From assembly GCA_018340375.1 (NCBI GenBank), contig JAFFJZ010000003.1, positions 7,626,001 through 7,690,000 of the forward strand: a stretch of 64,000 bases of DNA, read 5' to 3'. Each line of letters opens with the position of its first letter. Positions within the stretch are counted from its first letter, which is position 1. Made by a program: the position numbers and the translations under genes. The notes beneath the pieces were generated by a model. That model saw only the letters and a program-made list of their open reading frames with translations, was not told the DNA's origin and did not search any database. Positions 1 to 13,100 of this stretch are shown here, piece by piece. This DNA is from Gonatopus flavifemur (taxonomy: Eukaryota > Arthropoda > Insecta > Hymenoptera > Dryinidae).

Positions 1-197
1 AGGGAAAAAAGTCATTGAGACGAAAAAATATTGCATTCAATGGTATCTACAAAATATTTCTTTGTATCAATAGAATTTTACTTTAATGGATGAAATAGTG
101 AAGAACAATTTCATTCATTGAAATAATATTTAATTGGTTCAAAGAAATATTTTATAGATACCATTGGATGGAATATTTTTTTCCCTCAGTGTAGCAT
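1..197. repeat. MITE-like foldback element (left end cut by window edge)
   Basis: The arms are near-perfect inverted repeats. The block at about 40-65 (ggtatctacaaaatatttct) pairs with about 140-165, and the right terminus reads ttttttccctcagtgta. The left end, agggaaaaaagt, is probably truncated by the window. There is no coding capacity. A diverged relative lies at about 33213-33340. The terminus CACTGAGGGAAAAAA resembles those of several other elements in this window and suggests a TA-targeting Tc1/mariner-type mobiliser; that assignment is inferred from the termini only. Confidence 0.6.
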
Positions 198-919
198 CCC
201 ATTCGAAACGCCAATTGAAGCAGCAGGGACACTGTGTTACCTCGTTCAATACTGAATTCGCCTGGAAATGATTCCAGGTTTTTCATTTTTCATCGGATTG
301 TTGAATGCAAAATTCAATAAATAACAAGTTACCAAAAAAGAAAAATTGAAGTGAATTTTTCTTCTCAATAGAATTGATATTCATCCGCACATGTGTGCAG
401 AAACAGGCGCCATCGTGTTCACCACCCACGGAAGATGTGTATTTTTGTGTTATTCGGAACACCGCGAAGTGATGATACATATGTGATTCGTATACATATA
501 TATTATCATTTCAAACATGAATTGAAGTAAGATTTTGTACTCGATGGGAGTAAGTTATGAAGATTATAATTTTGAGATATCAGGAACAGGAAAAAATCTG
601 TCACACATGTTTTTATGATATAATTCAAAAATATGAAAATTTACGATTATCTCTAATGACAAGTTTCTTCACGAAAAACTGAGTGGGAAAAAATTGTGTG
701 AATTACAGTGCAACCTTGTCACTGAACACAAGTACTTTAATTTGAGCATTTATATCCCTGAAACTTCACTTGAAAAAAGAATATTATTCCCGTAAAATTA
801 ATTGGATGTGTCAAGTTATATTTGGAATAGATTCAAACAGTAGAGATAAAACTTGAATATGATAGAAAATTCTGTGTATTCTTTTGATTTATGAAAAAAA
901 AAGAAAATCGTTAACTTGT
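198..919. other. AT-rich stretch, nothing recognised
   Basis: Both strands are short-frame only, with frequent stops in all frames. I see no protein similarity, RNA gene or clear repeat structure. Confidence 0.6.
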
Positions 920-1434
920 CTACGCAAACGGAGAGAAGAGAATGATAATATTTACCATGTTAACATACTATTCGATCTTATCTTATATGAAATCGTGATG
1001 GTTGCTATGCAAGAATAGAATTCTTTACCATGTTTCTGGTAATAATATATATGCAGCATAGTAATTATTGCCAGAAGAATGGTAAAGATTTCTATTCTCA
1101 CATAGCAACCAATCACGATTTTACATAAAATAAGACAGAATAAAAAATGATTGTGGGATTTTTCCCCCAAAAAATGGTGGCAGCAAAGTTCCTCCACAGA
1201 TGGGGAATTTTCCACCATAATTTGGTGGACTTCTCCTTCATTTCTGGAGGATTCAACACCCAAAGAACCAAATAATTCCTCAGAGTTGTGGAAAAATTCT
1301 TCATTTTTAATGGCAAAACAATTTCCCCACGATGAGGGGACGAAATCCATCAACAGTGTGAAGAAAAACTCCCCATGTTTTTCACAGTCTATGTTAGCAT
1401 GGTAAATATTGCTATTCTTTTCTCTCCGTGTAGC
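920..1434. repeat. Foldback MITE with about 45-bp terminal inverted repeats and an inner palindrome
   Basis: The left terminus (920 to about 966, cggagagaagagaat then aatatttaccatgttaaca) pairs with the right terminus (about 1386-1434, tgttagcatggtaaatatt then attcttttctctccg). A second inverted pair lies inside the left half: about 990-1045 (gatggttgctatg, tagaattctttaccat) against about 1077-1121 (atggtaaagatttcta, catagcaaccaatcacgat). The short frames across it are by-products of the palindrome and have no protein resemblance. It is a non-autonomous DNA transposon about 515 bp long. Confidence 0.75.
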
Positions 1435-1584
1435 ACAACAACGGCACACTCCGAGGTTTCATATGATAAATTTTACAAGTTCATTGTCTTTATTACAGGA
1501 TATCTCTATTTCAAATGTCCGACAGATAATTTTGTGTCAGGATTTAAACTTTGAGTTTAGTGAGTTCAGTACACTTTCAAAAAT

Positions 1585-1777
1585 ATTCGGGATTTTCCCA
1601 TACCTATGTAAAGGAAATTTCCTATAGTTGTACGGGAAAAGCGAATTCCTGTACACGTATAAGAATTTTTACATACAAATATAGGAAATTGCTATTTTTA
1701 TTGGATTTTTACTGTAAATTTATAGGATTTTTCCCAAAATTTACGGGAAATTTCCCATAAGAATGTTTCACAGTGTA
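1585..1777. repeat. Dispersed repeat rich in tttcccgtaaa-type motifs
   Basis: The block contains repeated gggaaatttcc, tttacgggaaat and ggatttttcccaaaa motifs in both orientations and ends in cacagtgta. A related block lies at 20934-21175 in the opposite sense (tttccataaatt, ttacgggatttttact, ccagtaaatttccag). This is probably another MITE family; its boundaries are approximate. Confidence 0.45.
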
Positions 1778-3647
1778 GTTTTGTTATGTTGTGACCAATA
1801 TTCCGTGATGTATTATGAAATTTTTTCTATTTGAAGACTCAATGCGCTCTGTTGTCAAACTACGTGGTCAATTATTACAGTTCAATTTCTCCGGTGCACA
1901 TGTGCTTGCAAAAAACGATCCATTATTCTACATCTGATCCTAAGGGATACACCTGATCTCAGGTAACCTCATTAGATCCTTATATAAAACATCGGATCCA
2001 CTTAATTGCAGCTTTTATTGGATACCAGTAAAGTACCTGCTGGCTAAGCTGATACTTCAACTCCATAGATCATTTGTACGTTTTGTCCATCAGCAGAGTT
2101 CTCCAGCAAATAGTAGCATTTCTGTAGAATAAAGTACGCTATGGATTATGGATCCAGATTTTATGTTCTTTTATAAATTTCCTGTCGCTAAATCCATTTT
2201 CTTCCAAATTATGGTCAATTTGAATCACAAAATTGTGTTCAAACATATAAAAATAAGTATCAAGTAATTTTCTTTTCAAAATCCGCTAAACTTTCATCCA
2301 ACGTATATAGATTCAACCTATCCATCGTTCCTACCCTTTCTTCGTAATAAATTGTAACCACTTTCATCAACTTCACGCCATATGCAGTTCCTACAACGAC
2401 TCGATACCATTTACCATTCCATTCTTCATTCCAGCAATCGTCCGTTGACCTACAATTATTGATTATATCTCACGTCATTCACCATTCCCCTATTATACTT
2501 GACCTTCGACCTTTCTTTATCATTTTTCTTGTTCCATCGATGAAATTACATTGAAATAAATGAAGAAAAACAACCGTTCCGCCCATTGGTTGAACGCATT
2601 ACCCCTTGAGTTGATGCGAATTATAATCTACTTGAGATTTAATTGAGAAAATGACCATAGAAGATTCGAGTTACGCTTCAACGGCGTCCCAGATAACAAA
2701 ACGGTTCGCATAATACTAGCATATTTGATAATTCGAAAGAACGATAATGTCTACGTCACCGTCCGTTCCAACACGCGTGGTGTAATCTCTTGCTTGCTAA
2801 AAAAAAAGCATTCCACGAATTAACTTCAAAAGCGCTGAAAATTACTCCAGATTTCACATGTTTTCATACGTGTAAACCCATGTAACACAGAATATTCTGG
2901 GAATATTCTCACGACATTCGTGAAATGTATTTGATCGAATATTCTCACAAAGGACGTAGAAGATTCTTAAAACATTCGAATGAGACTGTATCTAATATTC
3001 TAGGAACGTTCGTACAATATGCGTACAAAGTTTGTAGGGAGATTGATGAACAGCGCATGCGCAAGTATCGTGACGACATGGATTCATTAATGGCGGATAA
3101 TGTTGTTGACAGGCTACAGACCCTTGGACGATATATTATTTCAATTTGTGTTTTGGGAATGATAAATCTATGAAAGGTGTATTTTATTATCGCAAATATT
3201 CTCTGAGAGTGCCAGGTGTGAAAAATAATCCTCAAAAGTGTGATGAAATATTGAGAAATACCGTATATATTATGATTGCCTGTTGCGATCATAAGTATCT
3301 CATCCATCTACATCGTTCGTACGCTCCTTGAGAATCCTGGAAAACAACTTGAAATTTTTTTTCCTTTTCAAGGAGTCAAAAAGTCCTTGAAAACTCCTTA
3401 TTTTTCCAAATTGTGTGTTCGAAAGTATAATTTATAGAATATATTATATAGCCACACGAAACAGGAAACCTTGTTCTGATCTGGGGGTCAGACCATGTTT
3501 ATTACATGTCTTTGGGGTTGCTGAAACCGAATCCGAAGTCTATTCCTAGCAAACACGAATGCAGGCCATTCAAAGGACCAGTGATGGTCCTTCGCCGGCA
3601 TCGCAGGATCATCAGCGGCCCATTGGAACGCCTGTAATCATTGTTTG
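1778..3647. other. Gene-free stretch, no function seen
   Basis: The only sizeable frame, about 2925-3173, encodes a basic 80-residue stretch with no recognisable domain, and overlapping frames on the other strand are equally open. I regard it as chance. The remainder is AT-rich without obvious repeat structure. Confidence 0.5.
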
Positions 3648-3650
3648 TAG

Positions 3651-3827
3651 GGATTATACCTCATCGCGTCTTTAGTGACTAAAAAACTGCAGACTGAAAA
3701 AGATATCATACAACTTGAAAAATCAGCTGATGATTTAGCAACTGAAGGCGATACTTTGAATGACCTTAAACGTTTCAAGAAATCAAATGAACAATATCCG
3801 TGGCATCATATTCTGAGGAATATTTGA
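3651..3827 (+). pseudogene. Short orphan coding-like fragment with coiled-coil character
   Basis: An open stretch of about 57 codons between two stops reads through LVTKKLQTEKDIIQLEKSAD and continues with an acidic, heptad-like pattern ending in a KRFKKSNE motif. The composition is protein-like compared with the surrounding DNA. It vaguely recalls the coiled-coil segments of hAT-type transposase-like proteins, but that is only an impression. There is no start codon or splice context, so a decayed transposon fragment is the likeliest explanation. Confidence 0.25.
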
Positions 3828-5799
3828 AACAATTCCATTCGAACATTCGCAGAACGTGCGTGTGCTACCTAGGTCAGTGCCAGATATTTGTTACGTAAGA
3901 AATTCAAAATGTTAGTAAGATCTTCAACTAGAAAAAATTCAACACCTTTATTTTTGTGAGAACAAGCGCCAGGTGAATTTCAAAACAAAATTCGACGATT
4001 GCGTTCATAATCTTCCCCTAATGACTAAATTTCCATGCGATGGGTAAATCCAACAATTATGAATTCGTTCCAACAGACTGAATCAATGGTACATAAGGTA
4101 CAGGAATATAGACGTGTCGAATCGATAATACCCTCAGAACGGATTTATAAATCTCGAATTTACCGTTGAATGAAGACGTGATCGTTACAAATCATAACTA
4201 ATCGCACGTTGTGTCGCTAAAAAATCTAAAATCGTTCAAAATCAGCTGAGATTTTTGTTGTTTGAAGGATTTTTCAAAAAAATACCAAATTTCCTCGCTC
4301 TCGATCATTCGCTAACATAATTCTCATGAAACACAAGGAAAAGGATAAGAATTCGATACGTACATGTGCGCATGGTGTTGCAATATATCTATGAAACCCA
4401 CAACAACACACATGGCAAAAGTATGCGTTTAGTGCACGTGTGGCGCTCTCCCGGTAAGCATGCACATAAATAAACCTAGCTTATAAACTGAACGCGACTC
4501 TAGAATTTGAGTGCGTAAGAAACACTTTTCATTAAACATAAAACTCTTTGTATATAGGTTGTCTATGAGGTTACAAGCGTAAACACATAATACACAACTC
4601 GACGACAACAATTTTCTTTATCGCTACTTCAAAGGTGAGGAGGATCACGATAATTCAGTTGACTGATTTCTAGAAGTGATTATTCTTTCACTCAAAAAGA
4701 AAAAGTCGAATTCACATTCGGATCGGTTGAAAGGATTGTCCACGGGAATGATTAATCGAGATATATCCTTACAAGAGTGCTTAGAACGAAAATACAATGA
4801 CTGGACGTGTAATATATGATCGAAGAGAAATAAACAACGACAAGACGGAAAATATTTCCACGTAATAACGATGATGGATGATACGAGTTAAGAATGATAT
4901 CATCTTGTACTTTTCATTTGATAATCATTACGATTCAAGGATGTTCTTAACATTCACGAATTGTTGAATAATGATTGATATAAACGTATATACATATACA
5001 GAAACAGGGATTTTCTCTCTGCCAATGATTATTGGTATTCAACAGAGAAAAAAATTTCTCGATCCAAGAAAATCAATTGTAAATCCCAGAATATAGAAGA
5101 TAGTGAAGATCTTACGGGTATACGTGTTAACATCGATGATATAGGAGCATCTTTCTTTCACCTCGACACAGCGTAGGAGTGAGAAAAAGATAATATTACA
5201 GCTTGTATTGACTCCTTGGAGCTTCTCACGCTATATGTCGAGTCCTCATTTGAACTAGTAATTATAACGTCTTTCGTAACCGAATACAATTCTATCGCTT
5301 ATTTTGCAAACATTTTATTCTGAAAGTTTCGTTAGAAGAAATTGTTTACTGGATATAATATATGTGTCGAACAATTTGTATCAACTGCGAGCAACCGTTC
5401 TCAATGAACGATTCTTGTTTTTTTGTATAGAAAAGGAAGAACAACGCATTCGTTTGTGAAAATAAGTATTCCAGTAAATTGAAATAAATCTTGATTCAAC
5501 GTAGTTGAAAATCTGCTTTCCTTGGCATGGAAATATATACGCGCGGTTGAAACAATGGTCACGTAAAGTCATTAGGTTCAATCAACGAAAATTGTTGGAA
5601 GTTGAAAAGTGCGCAATGCAATGATGCAACGAGTATATTCGATGTATGTGATTGCACGGATTGTGCTTATACGATTACTCTCGATTCATTGTTGAATTTT
5701 GAACGAGCTGAATGTTGTGAACGCCTGCAACGTGCTCTGAAGCATGAAAATTCAGGTGGGAGGGGAAAAAATTTGAGACATAAATGAAAATGTAATAAA
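3828..5799. other. Gene-free stretch, nothing recognised
   Basis: AT-rich sequence with only short, mutually overlapping frames on both strands. No domain, RNA gene or clear inverted repeat was seen. A weak ta-rich dinucleotide run lies near 4986-5000. Confidence 0.5.
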
Positions 5800-6729
5800 A
5801 AAGATGATGATACTGCATTGCGATACGAGAGTTCTTTAAAATGCGAATTGTTGTAATTCTTGAAGTGCTGCTCCTTCAAATATGACGATATTGAACTGAA
5901 TAAGTGATAATCAGAAGGAGCTAAGTCTAGTGAATATACCGCATGAGGTACAACTTTCTAGCCTAAATTGAAGATGAGTTCCTGGGTTGGTTTTGCTGTA
6001 TGTGGACGTACATTATCATGCAGCAGCATCACATTTCGCCTTCCTTGCCCCGTAAATGGTCTTTTTTCCTCCAGAGCATCACTTACTTTGATCAGCTAGG
6101 CCCGGTAACGCTCAGCTGTAATAGTTTGGCCAGGTTCGAGAAGCCCGTAGCGAATGAGTCCTTTCCAATCCCACCAGACACAGAGTAAAACTTTCTTTGC
6201 ATGAATATTCGGTTTTTCAACTGATGTAGATGGCTGGCCCGGATCAACCCATGCTCTTCTACGTTTAGGATTGTCGTACAAAATCCATTGTTCATCACTC
6301 ATAATGATTTTATGCAGAAAATTCTCCTTCTTGAACCGAGAAAGCAAATTCATGCAAATGGCAACTCTTTTATTGTCTTCCGTCAGTTTATGTGAAACCC
6401 ATTTTCCTTCTTTCTGTATTTTTCCCAATGCATGCAATCCAAGTGAAATTGCTTGACGAGTAACTCCTAACTGTTCTTCTGCAAGCTCTTCTTGAGTTTG
6501 ACATGGATTTTCATTCGGTGAAACTTCAAGTTCTTCATCATCAAATTTTTTAATCGCACCTGGACGTGGATCGTCCCCGAAATCTTGTAAACCACTTTTT
6601 CACTGTTGAATAGCTCACAGAATGTTGACCTAATGTCGTATCAATCAATTCCATAGCTTGAGCAGCATTTTTATTCATTTGAAAACAGAATAGAATACAA
6701 TGGCGTGAATGTTGCTTATCGAAATCCAT
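5800..6729 (-). pseudogene. Decayed mariner-type (DD34D) transposase
   Basis: Read on the minus strand from the ATG at 6729, the frame gives an N-terminal helix-turn-helix region (FQMNKNAAQAMELIDTTLG, then VKKWFTRFR). It then shifts by one base and continues for more than 110 residues with a second HTH-like segment. The catalytic triad is visible: [11 protein letters not shown] at about 6275-6306, LLHDNVRPHTA at about 6002-6032, and LAPSDYHLF at about 5903-5930. The spacing between the second and third aspartates is 34 residues, which is the mariner DD34D signature. There is one frameshift near the HTH/linker junction and two in-frame stops, one after ERYRA and one after IFNLG. The C-terminal part after LKEQHFKNY is degenerate. 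I did not find convincing terminal inverted repeats. The copy is inactive. Confidence 0.9.
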
Positions 6730-6978
6730 CTCATAAGGAAATTACTACTCAAAAATGACTGATATGACAACTGCAATGTCCACGCTACGTATATCCAAAA
6801 TGGCGGACGAATTGAATGCGTTCAAATATTTTGTTCCATGCAATCAACTTAAACTCGAGTTTCAACTTGCACGGCTAATAACAGGAATGTAATCATGCTG
6901 GTAATCAAACTTCTGATACCAAATAGGTAGATTTGTACAGGAAAATTACTGAAAAATTGGAGTGCAGAACCTGAAATA

Positions 6979-7452
6979 CACTCAGAGAAAAAAAGTTACT
7001 GAAACAGCAAATCTCGAAAATTTGCGTTACCGCTATGGCAATACTTACTTGTTGCTGGTTTAGCAGAAAATTTGCTATTACAGCAAAAATCTTGCTGTTT
7101 TAACAAGCGCTTTGTAAGTATACAGAGAGGTACACTGAGAGAAAAGAAAATAATAAATCGACAGTAATAGTTAGGAAAGGACTCAACTGTGGATAGTTGG
7201 CTGTTGAATGGTTACGCTAACTATTCTATTATATTCTAAACGTAACTGATCTAAACAGTAATTTCTACAATCAATATTGTTATTTAAACTACGAAGTAGT
7301 GAAACTTATTATCAGTCATAGTTGAGTCCTTTCCCAACTATCCCGATGGTAATTCCGGCTATTCTTTTCTTTGAGTGTAGATAATTGTACTGAATTAGCA
7401 AAGCAGATTTTTCGAAATCAACTTTTCAGCAAAAATTTTTCTCTGCGTGTGT
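6979..7452. repeat. MITE A, interrupted by MITE B
   Basis: The left terminus CACTCAGAGAAAAAAAGTT follows a TA at 6977-6978. The right terminus at about 7430-7452 (caaaaatttttctctgcgtgtg) is its diverged inverted copy, with matching cagcaaatctcgaaa / ttcgaaatcaacttttcagc subterminal segments. The element is split by the complete element at 7133-7377. It has no coding capacity. Confidence 0.6.
7133..7377. repeat. MITE B (245 bp) nested in MITE A, flanked by TA
   Basis: The left end CACTGAGAGAAAAGAAAAT pairs with the right end gctattcttttctttgagtg. TA dinucleotides flank both ends (7131-7132 and 7378-7379), as expected for a Tc1/mariner-type TA target duplication. The inner arms also pair: ttaggaaaggactcaactgt against atagttgagtcctttcccaact. 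It inserted into a pre-existing element, so it is younger than MITE A. Confidence 0.7.
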
Positions 7453-9699
7453 GTAAAAAAGGTATTTCTCAGTCTCACAGTACTGGAAAATTTAAATTAG
7501 TTTGTAATACTGACACTGTAAAAATCATAGAAAATTTTCCCTCGCTTCAGTGGTAGATTCCATCTTCCGATTATGGAGAAATTACCTTTCCCTGAAAAAT
7601 AGAGGATTGTTTTTTCCTGGAAGTCTTCTGCCTTTCGTTTGTTGAATCTCCCGAAAAAATAAGAAAAAAGTTTATCAGATCAAGTTGTGAAAAACGCCCC
7701 TAGTTTCGTATTAATAGAAATACTGCCTGTTTGATCCGAGTAGATTGAAACATCGATCAACGGAATTTTTCTTGTCACTTGAATGTCTACCGGAAATTCC
7801 TCTTGAATATGTATTAATTACGTATTATTCGGATTTTGTTCGATTTCCTGCAGGCTGTTGCAATAATACTGGAAATTACCAGCGTATGTAGAAAAGTAGG
7901 TCCTTGATTTATAATGCGTGTTTTATAACTGTAATACATTGACTGCAGTTGAGCCATCAATGAGGTCGAGGTCTTCGATACCCGCAGGGTACGCCTGTAC
8001 TATAAAGCAGCCCTGCGATTCCTGTCCTGCCCAAAGGTACAACTGGAATTCGCCATAATTCGATTCCATCTTCATACATTCTTCAAAATTCCCTTCAGCC
8101 TTTAATCATCGCGACTGATAGACGAGAGAAGGAATTTCAGAACCTGCAGGGTATGTTTCTTCAATTTCATTATATTTCGGAAGAACTCAATTGCCCACAA
8201 ATTAACACATGATGAGGGCAAATCAGGAGTATTCGATAACAAAAGGAAAAATATTTTCTTTTCGCTAAAAGTAATCGATAGTGAATTCTTCTCACATAGG
8301 ACACATCAAGGTGAAAAACTTGTGGAATTTATCTCTTGTTGTATTTTAGTTTTTACAGCAGAGAATGTAAGACGTACATCAGCTATGGTATATTTCACAT
8401 CAACTGTTGTGAAATCAACTAAAATCGTGCATGGTCGCACAGTACATATATTTAAAATTATCCATATATTTACTGAATAAGAAATAAATTTGATGATTTT
8501 TTTCCTCCTCAGTGCAGATTGATGCTCCTCACGGAGACTAGCACGACTCGTAATCTCTAATTTATATCCGTATTGCGAACCATGCTGATCTTAGTACTCC
8601 GAAATTGTTTCAACCAAAAAAGGTTTTTTAACCTTCTTTTCCACAAACGAACTCTTCTCTCGGTGTGTGCCACTCTTCAAAAGAGGGCCACAAACCGCTC
8701 TCCAATCAAATAAATCCTCATTTCTGGAAATATAAAGAATTCAGTTGCAACTGATAACAATTTTGGATGACTCCAAAAGATATCCGATAGAATTCTAACA
8801 AATTTTTCATACAACATCAGTTGAAACTTGAAGAATTGTCTTCAAGGGGAAAATTTCAAGAAATTTGTTAGAATTCTCCAGGAATTACATTTGATGAACA
8901 TCACAATTTTGGTAAATAAACTCACTTGCTTCAATTTATTTTCAATGAAATAGAAAATCAACCAAATTTGACCATTCGAATCAACTCGATATCTCTGTAC
9001 AACATAACAAATTCCTGCATTGTATTTAAACTTCGAAACAAGTTATAATACAAGCATTAAAAACGTATGTGATTGGAATTATTTGCTTTTTAAAGTACAA
9101 GGTCGCTTTCAGACAAGACCTTTCTTGCTACCCCCTACCTCGCGAGGAATATTATTTTTTACATTCAACCTGCTATCCCATTAAACAATGTGGAAACATT
9201 CTCATTCATTTCGCGTGGATTTTATTTTTTCTCATAATTAAAAATCACGCAACAGAAATTAAATAAAATAACTCACGAAGAGATGATTTGCAAAAGAACA
9301 GAAGTAACGTATGATACTCGAATACGCACGTATTCCTACGTTTCCCCCACGCATATCCTATTTAAGCTTCATTCAGGCTTGCGCAAATGTGCCTAGATCT
9401 TTTATTATAAATCTTGAGGGATATATGAAATAATAGAAACAACTATTATATTCATATAACTTGGAACATCTATAAATACGCGAATACACCGAGATAAACA
9501 ATCTCAACCAACTAAACAGCTACTAAACTTTCCGCAGTATCCAAGTGAAAGTTGATTTACCGCAATTCCATTGAAACTAATCGCGGTACCTAAAATTTGA
9601 ATTATCTGGATTGAAAATATTGCAGAAACCATATGTTTTGTTTTTTTTTTCATTGAACTCCGATACCGAAATTTCAAAGATTGAAAGTTTAGCAAAGCG
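7453..9699. other. Gene-free stretch, nothing recognised
   Basis: AT-rich with short frames only. A few direct or inverted similarities, such as gaattctaacaaattt at about 8791 against caagaaatttgttagaattctcc at about 8858, indicate a minor degenerate foldback at about 8785-8885. No gene evidence. Confidence 0.45.
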
Positions 9700-10180
9700 A
9701 AGGACGTGAGTATCGGTCGTGGACCTATATTCTCATTCTCGTGGGTAGCCATGTTTGAAAACCTTGCGTCCCGCTGGAATGTGACCTGAGGGGGTCCCCT
9801 TCGTTCTTTCCCTACTACTCTCTCTGCTCGCTCCCTTCTAAGAATGTGTGTGCTCGTCGGCGAACACGATGCTCGGATCGGACGCCTACCTACATCTCTG
9901 TTCTCCCTCAACCATTATCCGCCTGTGTATGGATTCCCTTCACCCCCCCGAACCCCTTCCCATGTAGCTTGGCGCCCCAAATGGTCGCGTAACCAGAGAC
10001 GCGCCTCTCTCCGGCTTGGTTGCTTGCTTGGTTGCCTGCTTGTTGGCCTGGTCGCGCCAGACTTCTCGGCGCCCAAATGATCTACGTCGACCATTCTCGT
10101 TTCTCTAACCGTCCTTATTTCTCCTCCTCGATCGCAGCCTTCGCTTTCCTCGTTCCCTTTTCCACTTCGTATATACATAC
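9700..10180. promoter_or_regulatory. Isolated GC-rich patch, candidate distal regulatory element of brk
   Basis: This is a sharp rise in G+C within AT-rich surroundings, with CpG-containing words (gtcggcgaacacg, gtcgcgccag), pyrimidine-rich tracts (actactctctctgctcgctccc) and two GGCGCC hexamers (9971-9976 and 10068-10073). The hexamers sit in near-identical contexts (ggcgccccaaatgg, ggcgcccaaatga). GGCGCC is the core of known Brinker sites. The patch holds a perfect Mad/Medea/Schnurri silencer match at 10058-10073. The open frames on both strands here look like a composition effect. An unrecognised first exon or non-coding RNA promoter cannot be excluded. Confidence 0.45.
10058..10073 (-). 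promoter_or_regulatory. Perfect match to the Mad/Medea/Schnurri silencer consensus (site 1)
   Basis: Read on the minus strand the site is GGCGCC-GAGAA-GTCTG, matching GRCGNC-N5-GTCTG at every constrained base with the required 5-base spacer. In Drosophila such elements recruit phosphorylated Mad, Medea and Schnurri to silence brk where Dpp/BMP signalling is active. The function here is inferred from the motif and from the brk gene 37 kb downstream. Confidence 0.5.
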
Positions 10181-13100
10181 GTTCATGATATTTACTTGCA
10201 ACTCACATGCACACCAACCGCTTCGGTAACAGAGAATACGTGGACTTGTGCGACTGACAAAGACAAACGATCATTCTGTCCCGTTTACTGTGCACTGACT
10301 CCACATACGACTTTACACATATGGTTGGCGACACTTGAATTTATCTTTCGGCATATATTGTACATTCACCCTTACCTACCTTATTTACCACCTTAAATAC
10401 CGTAATGATAAGAAAAACTTGATGATTTATCGATAAATTGTTTAGATACCAGTTAAACGCGAGTATGATCGAATAATTGATTTTCTTTTCATTCAGGAGT
10501 AAGTTCAACGGATTCCGTTGAGATCAATGAGTTATCGAGTTGATCGAACGCAAAAGTGGAAATAGAAAGGATTGAGTATGGTTAGAATTAACAAGGTATA
10601 ACGGGAGTATTCTTTAAATCCGAACGTAAATAGGAGTTTATCTCACTTCTGGTTGTTTCCCTGTATACGAAGAATAATTCACTAGATTAGGAATAAATGG
10701 GAGAATGAAGTACATATGAATACGATAATAATTTGCTGTTGTGAATAATCCAAGGATAAAGATGATTCAGTATTGCCAATTCAATGATCTATACACTCAG
10801 AAACAAGTCCTATGTAAATTTTACATTAGCTGCTGTGAATTTAACAAAACTGCTCACAGGAATGCAATTGGAGTAAAATTTACTTTGGAACCAATGTTAT
10901 ATTTACATTGTTATCAAAGTAAATGCCCTAACAGAACAATGTGTCTCTGGGACGTTTTCTGAACGTTCAGGGAACCTCTCCTAAGTTCTATAAACCTTCC
11001 ATAAACGTTCCAGTGGCACGTTGTGCTGTCTGGGTGAGATGAAACTGGACCTGGCAGCTGTGGAGCTACCAGCCGCTTTTCATAACTCATTATACACAAT
11101 TTTCATTAAGGATTTGAGGATCTGGAACGTTTGGTAGAATGCTACTCAATCGATTTCTGGTATAAACAAAGTGATTCAAAAAGGTTCAGTTTTATGTAAA
11201 TGAGAAAAGTGTTGCTGTGAATTACCTTTAAGAACAGAAATTCGTAGTTGTCACCAATTTACTATCTTTTCTAGTCATCATTCCATGATCTTTTTTCTCC
11301 GTGTATTCTCAATAATCGAGCAAAATTTCGAATTGTTGCAATCATCTGATCTTGGAAGTTAAAAGCAGATTCCAAAACAAAAATTTCAAATATTCACCAT
11401 TTTCTTTCGAAATTCAAAACACCAATTCATATTCGATATTTGTAGAAAAATGATGAATTGTAGAACTAATTATATAAATAAGCTTCTTAATCAACGTACG
11501 ATGAAGTAGGAATGTTTAAGAATGTATCAGGAAAAGCAATGCAGAAGCCACGAAATTCCTACCGGTGTAGTATCACTCGATTTGAACTTTGTCACCAACA
11601 ATCTACCATCTTAGAAACATGGCACGATAATGTAAAAATCATTTGAACTGTGGCATTCATCCCACACATGAGAAGTACTTACGAGATATCAGATACGATA
11701 ATATTATTCCACTACACTCGTTTCCCATGAATACCTGCCTAGAATTCTCAGACTTCTCTCATCTTGAGAATTTATACACGAAATCTGAAATTTCCAAATA
11801 ATCTATTCCATTTTTATCAGTCAATTGAATTTGTTAAACGTGAATAAACAAAATTTCACGAGAGCTTCATTCAATATTTCTCGATCATCATGTCGAATCC
11901 TGAAAAACCTGTTTCCACACAAATACGAGAATGAATTCCATTTTTTTTCTACCTCCTGTTATTTGGGGAAAGTTAGTCAAGTTATGTATGATTATTATTC
12001 CCGTCACAATAATCACGCACATGCTGCATTCGCGTTGTGCTAATCTCCAGCAAAAAAAACGTCTTCTTTGTATATTCAGTACAACGAGCGAATCCTCCAA
12101 CTCCGCTCCGAATATCGAATACACGCTCTTGGTTATACTGGTAATACCAATCACCAGCCATGTCGGTATGGGCTATTTCTTATACTAAAACTTTATCCAA
12201 ATATCTTCGAGAAGAGTCTAATAATTCAAAATAACCGGAAGATTGTTCTGAATTGAGTAATATTTTAGCGGTTTAAATATGCAGAATCTCAATGAACCGA
12301 TATCAGGGAAAATTCAAAGTACTGTGACTCGAACCTCGAGGATATTATAATGACGAGTGGAAAATTAAACAAGCGTGTGTGTCTAGCACATCGAGTATCG
12401 TTTACCGCGAGATTATCAGGGTCTTTTAATACACTCTATGTATCGACATCGCGTGCAAGGTTTATCAATTAACCGAATAATGGCGCATCGCTGTACCACA
12501 GAGATAAAAAAACACGCGTTAACGGCACTCATTAATGATTGATCAATGGGTGACTGGATGATAATAATATGGATTTTAATAAAAATTCCAATCAGGGATG
12601 GACCATACTTTAATAAGAGACAGGAAACACTGGTCAACAGTTATTTTGTTTCTTGAGATTTGCAAACTGATTTAGGATGATTATGATGCGCTTGATACAT
12701 CATGATTAGTGAAAAAATTAAAAATTCTGAGTTTCTCTTGTCGTATGCAATTAATCGTTGATTATCTAGCATAGTCATACGTCTGCTGATGATCAGTTGT
12801 TTCCATTGATCGAATAAACTCGCGCATCAATAACAGGAAACCCATTCTGTTGACCTTCTAATAGAGATCCGCGAATCTCGACGAATCGAATCTTTTGTAA
12901 CATAAAAAAATGTTGAGTTTCTATCGAAGCTTTCACGAAAATTTTCACTGCCATTCAACAGGTACCATACGTGGGCTGATTATTGACTAAAATTGTGTGT
13001 AGTACAGAATTTACTATGTTAAATTACTTTTCTTTTTATGCACATCATTCGATGCTGCTAATTATGATGAATTCATGACCTATAATGGCAAGACCCTCGT

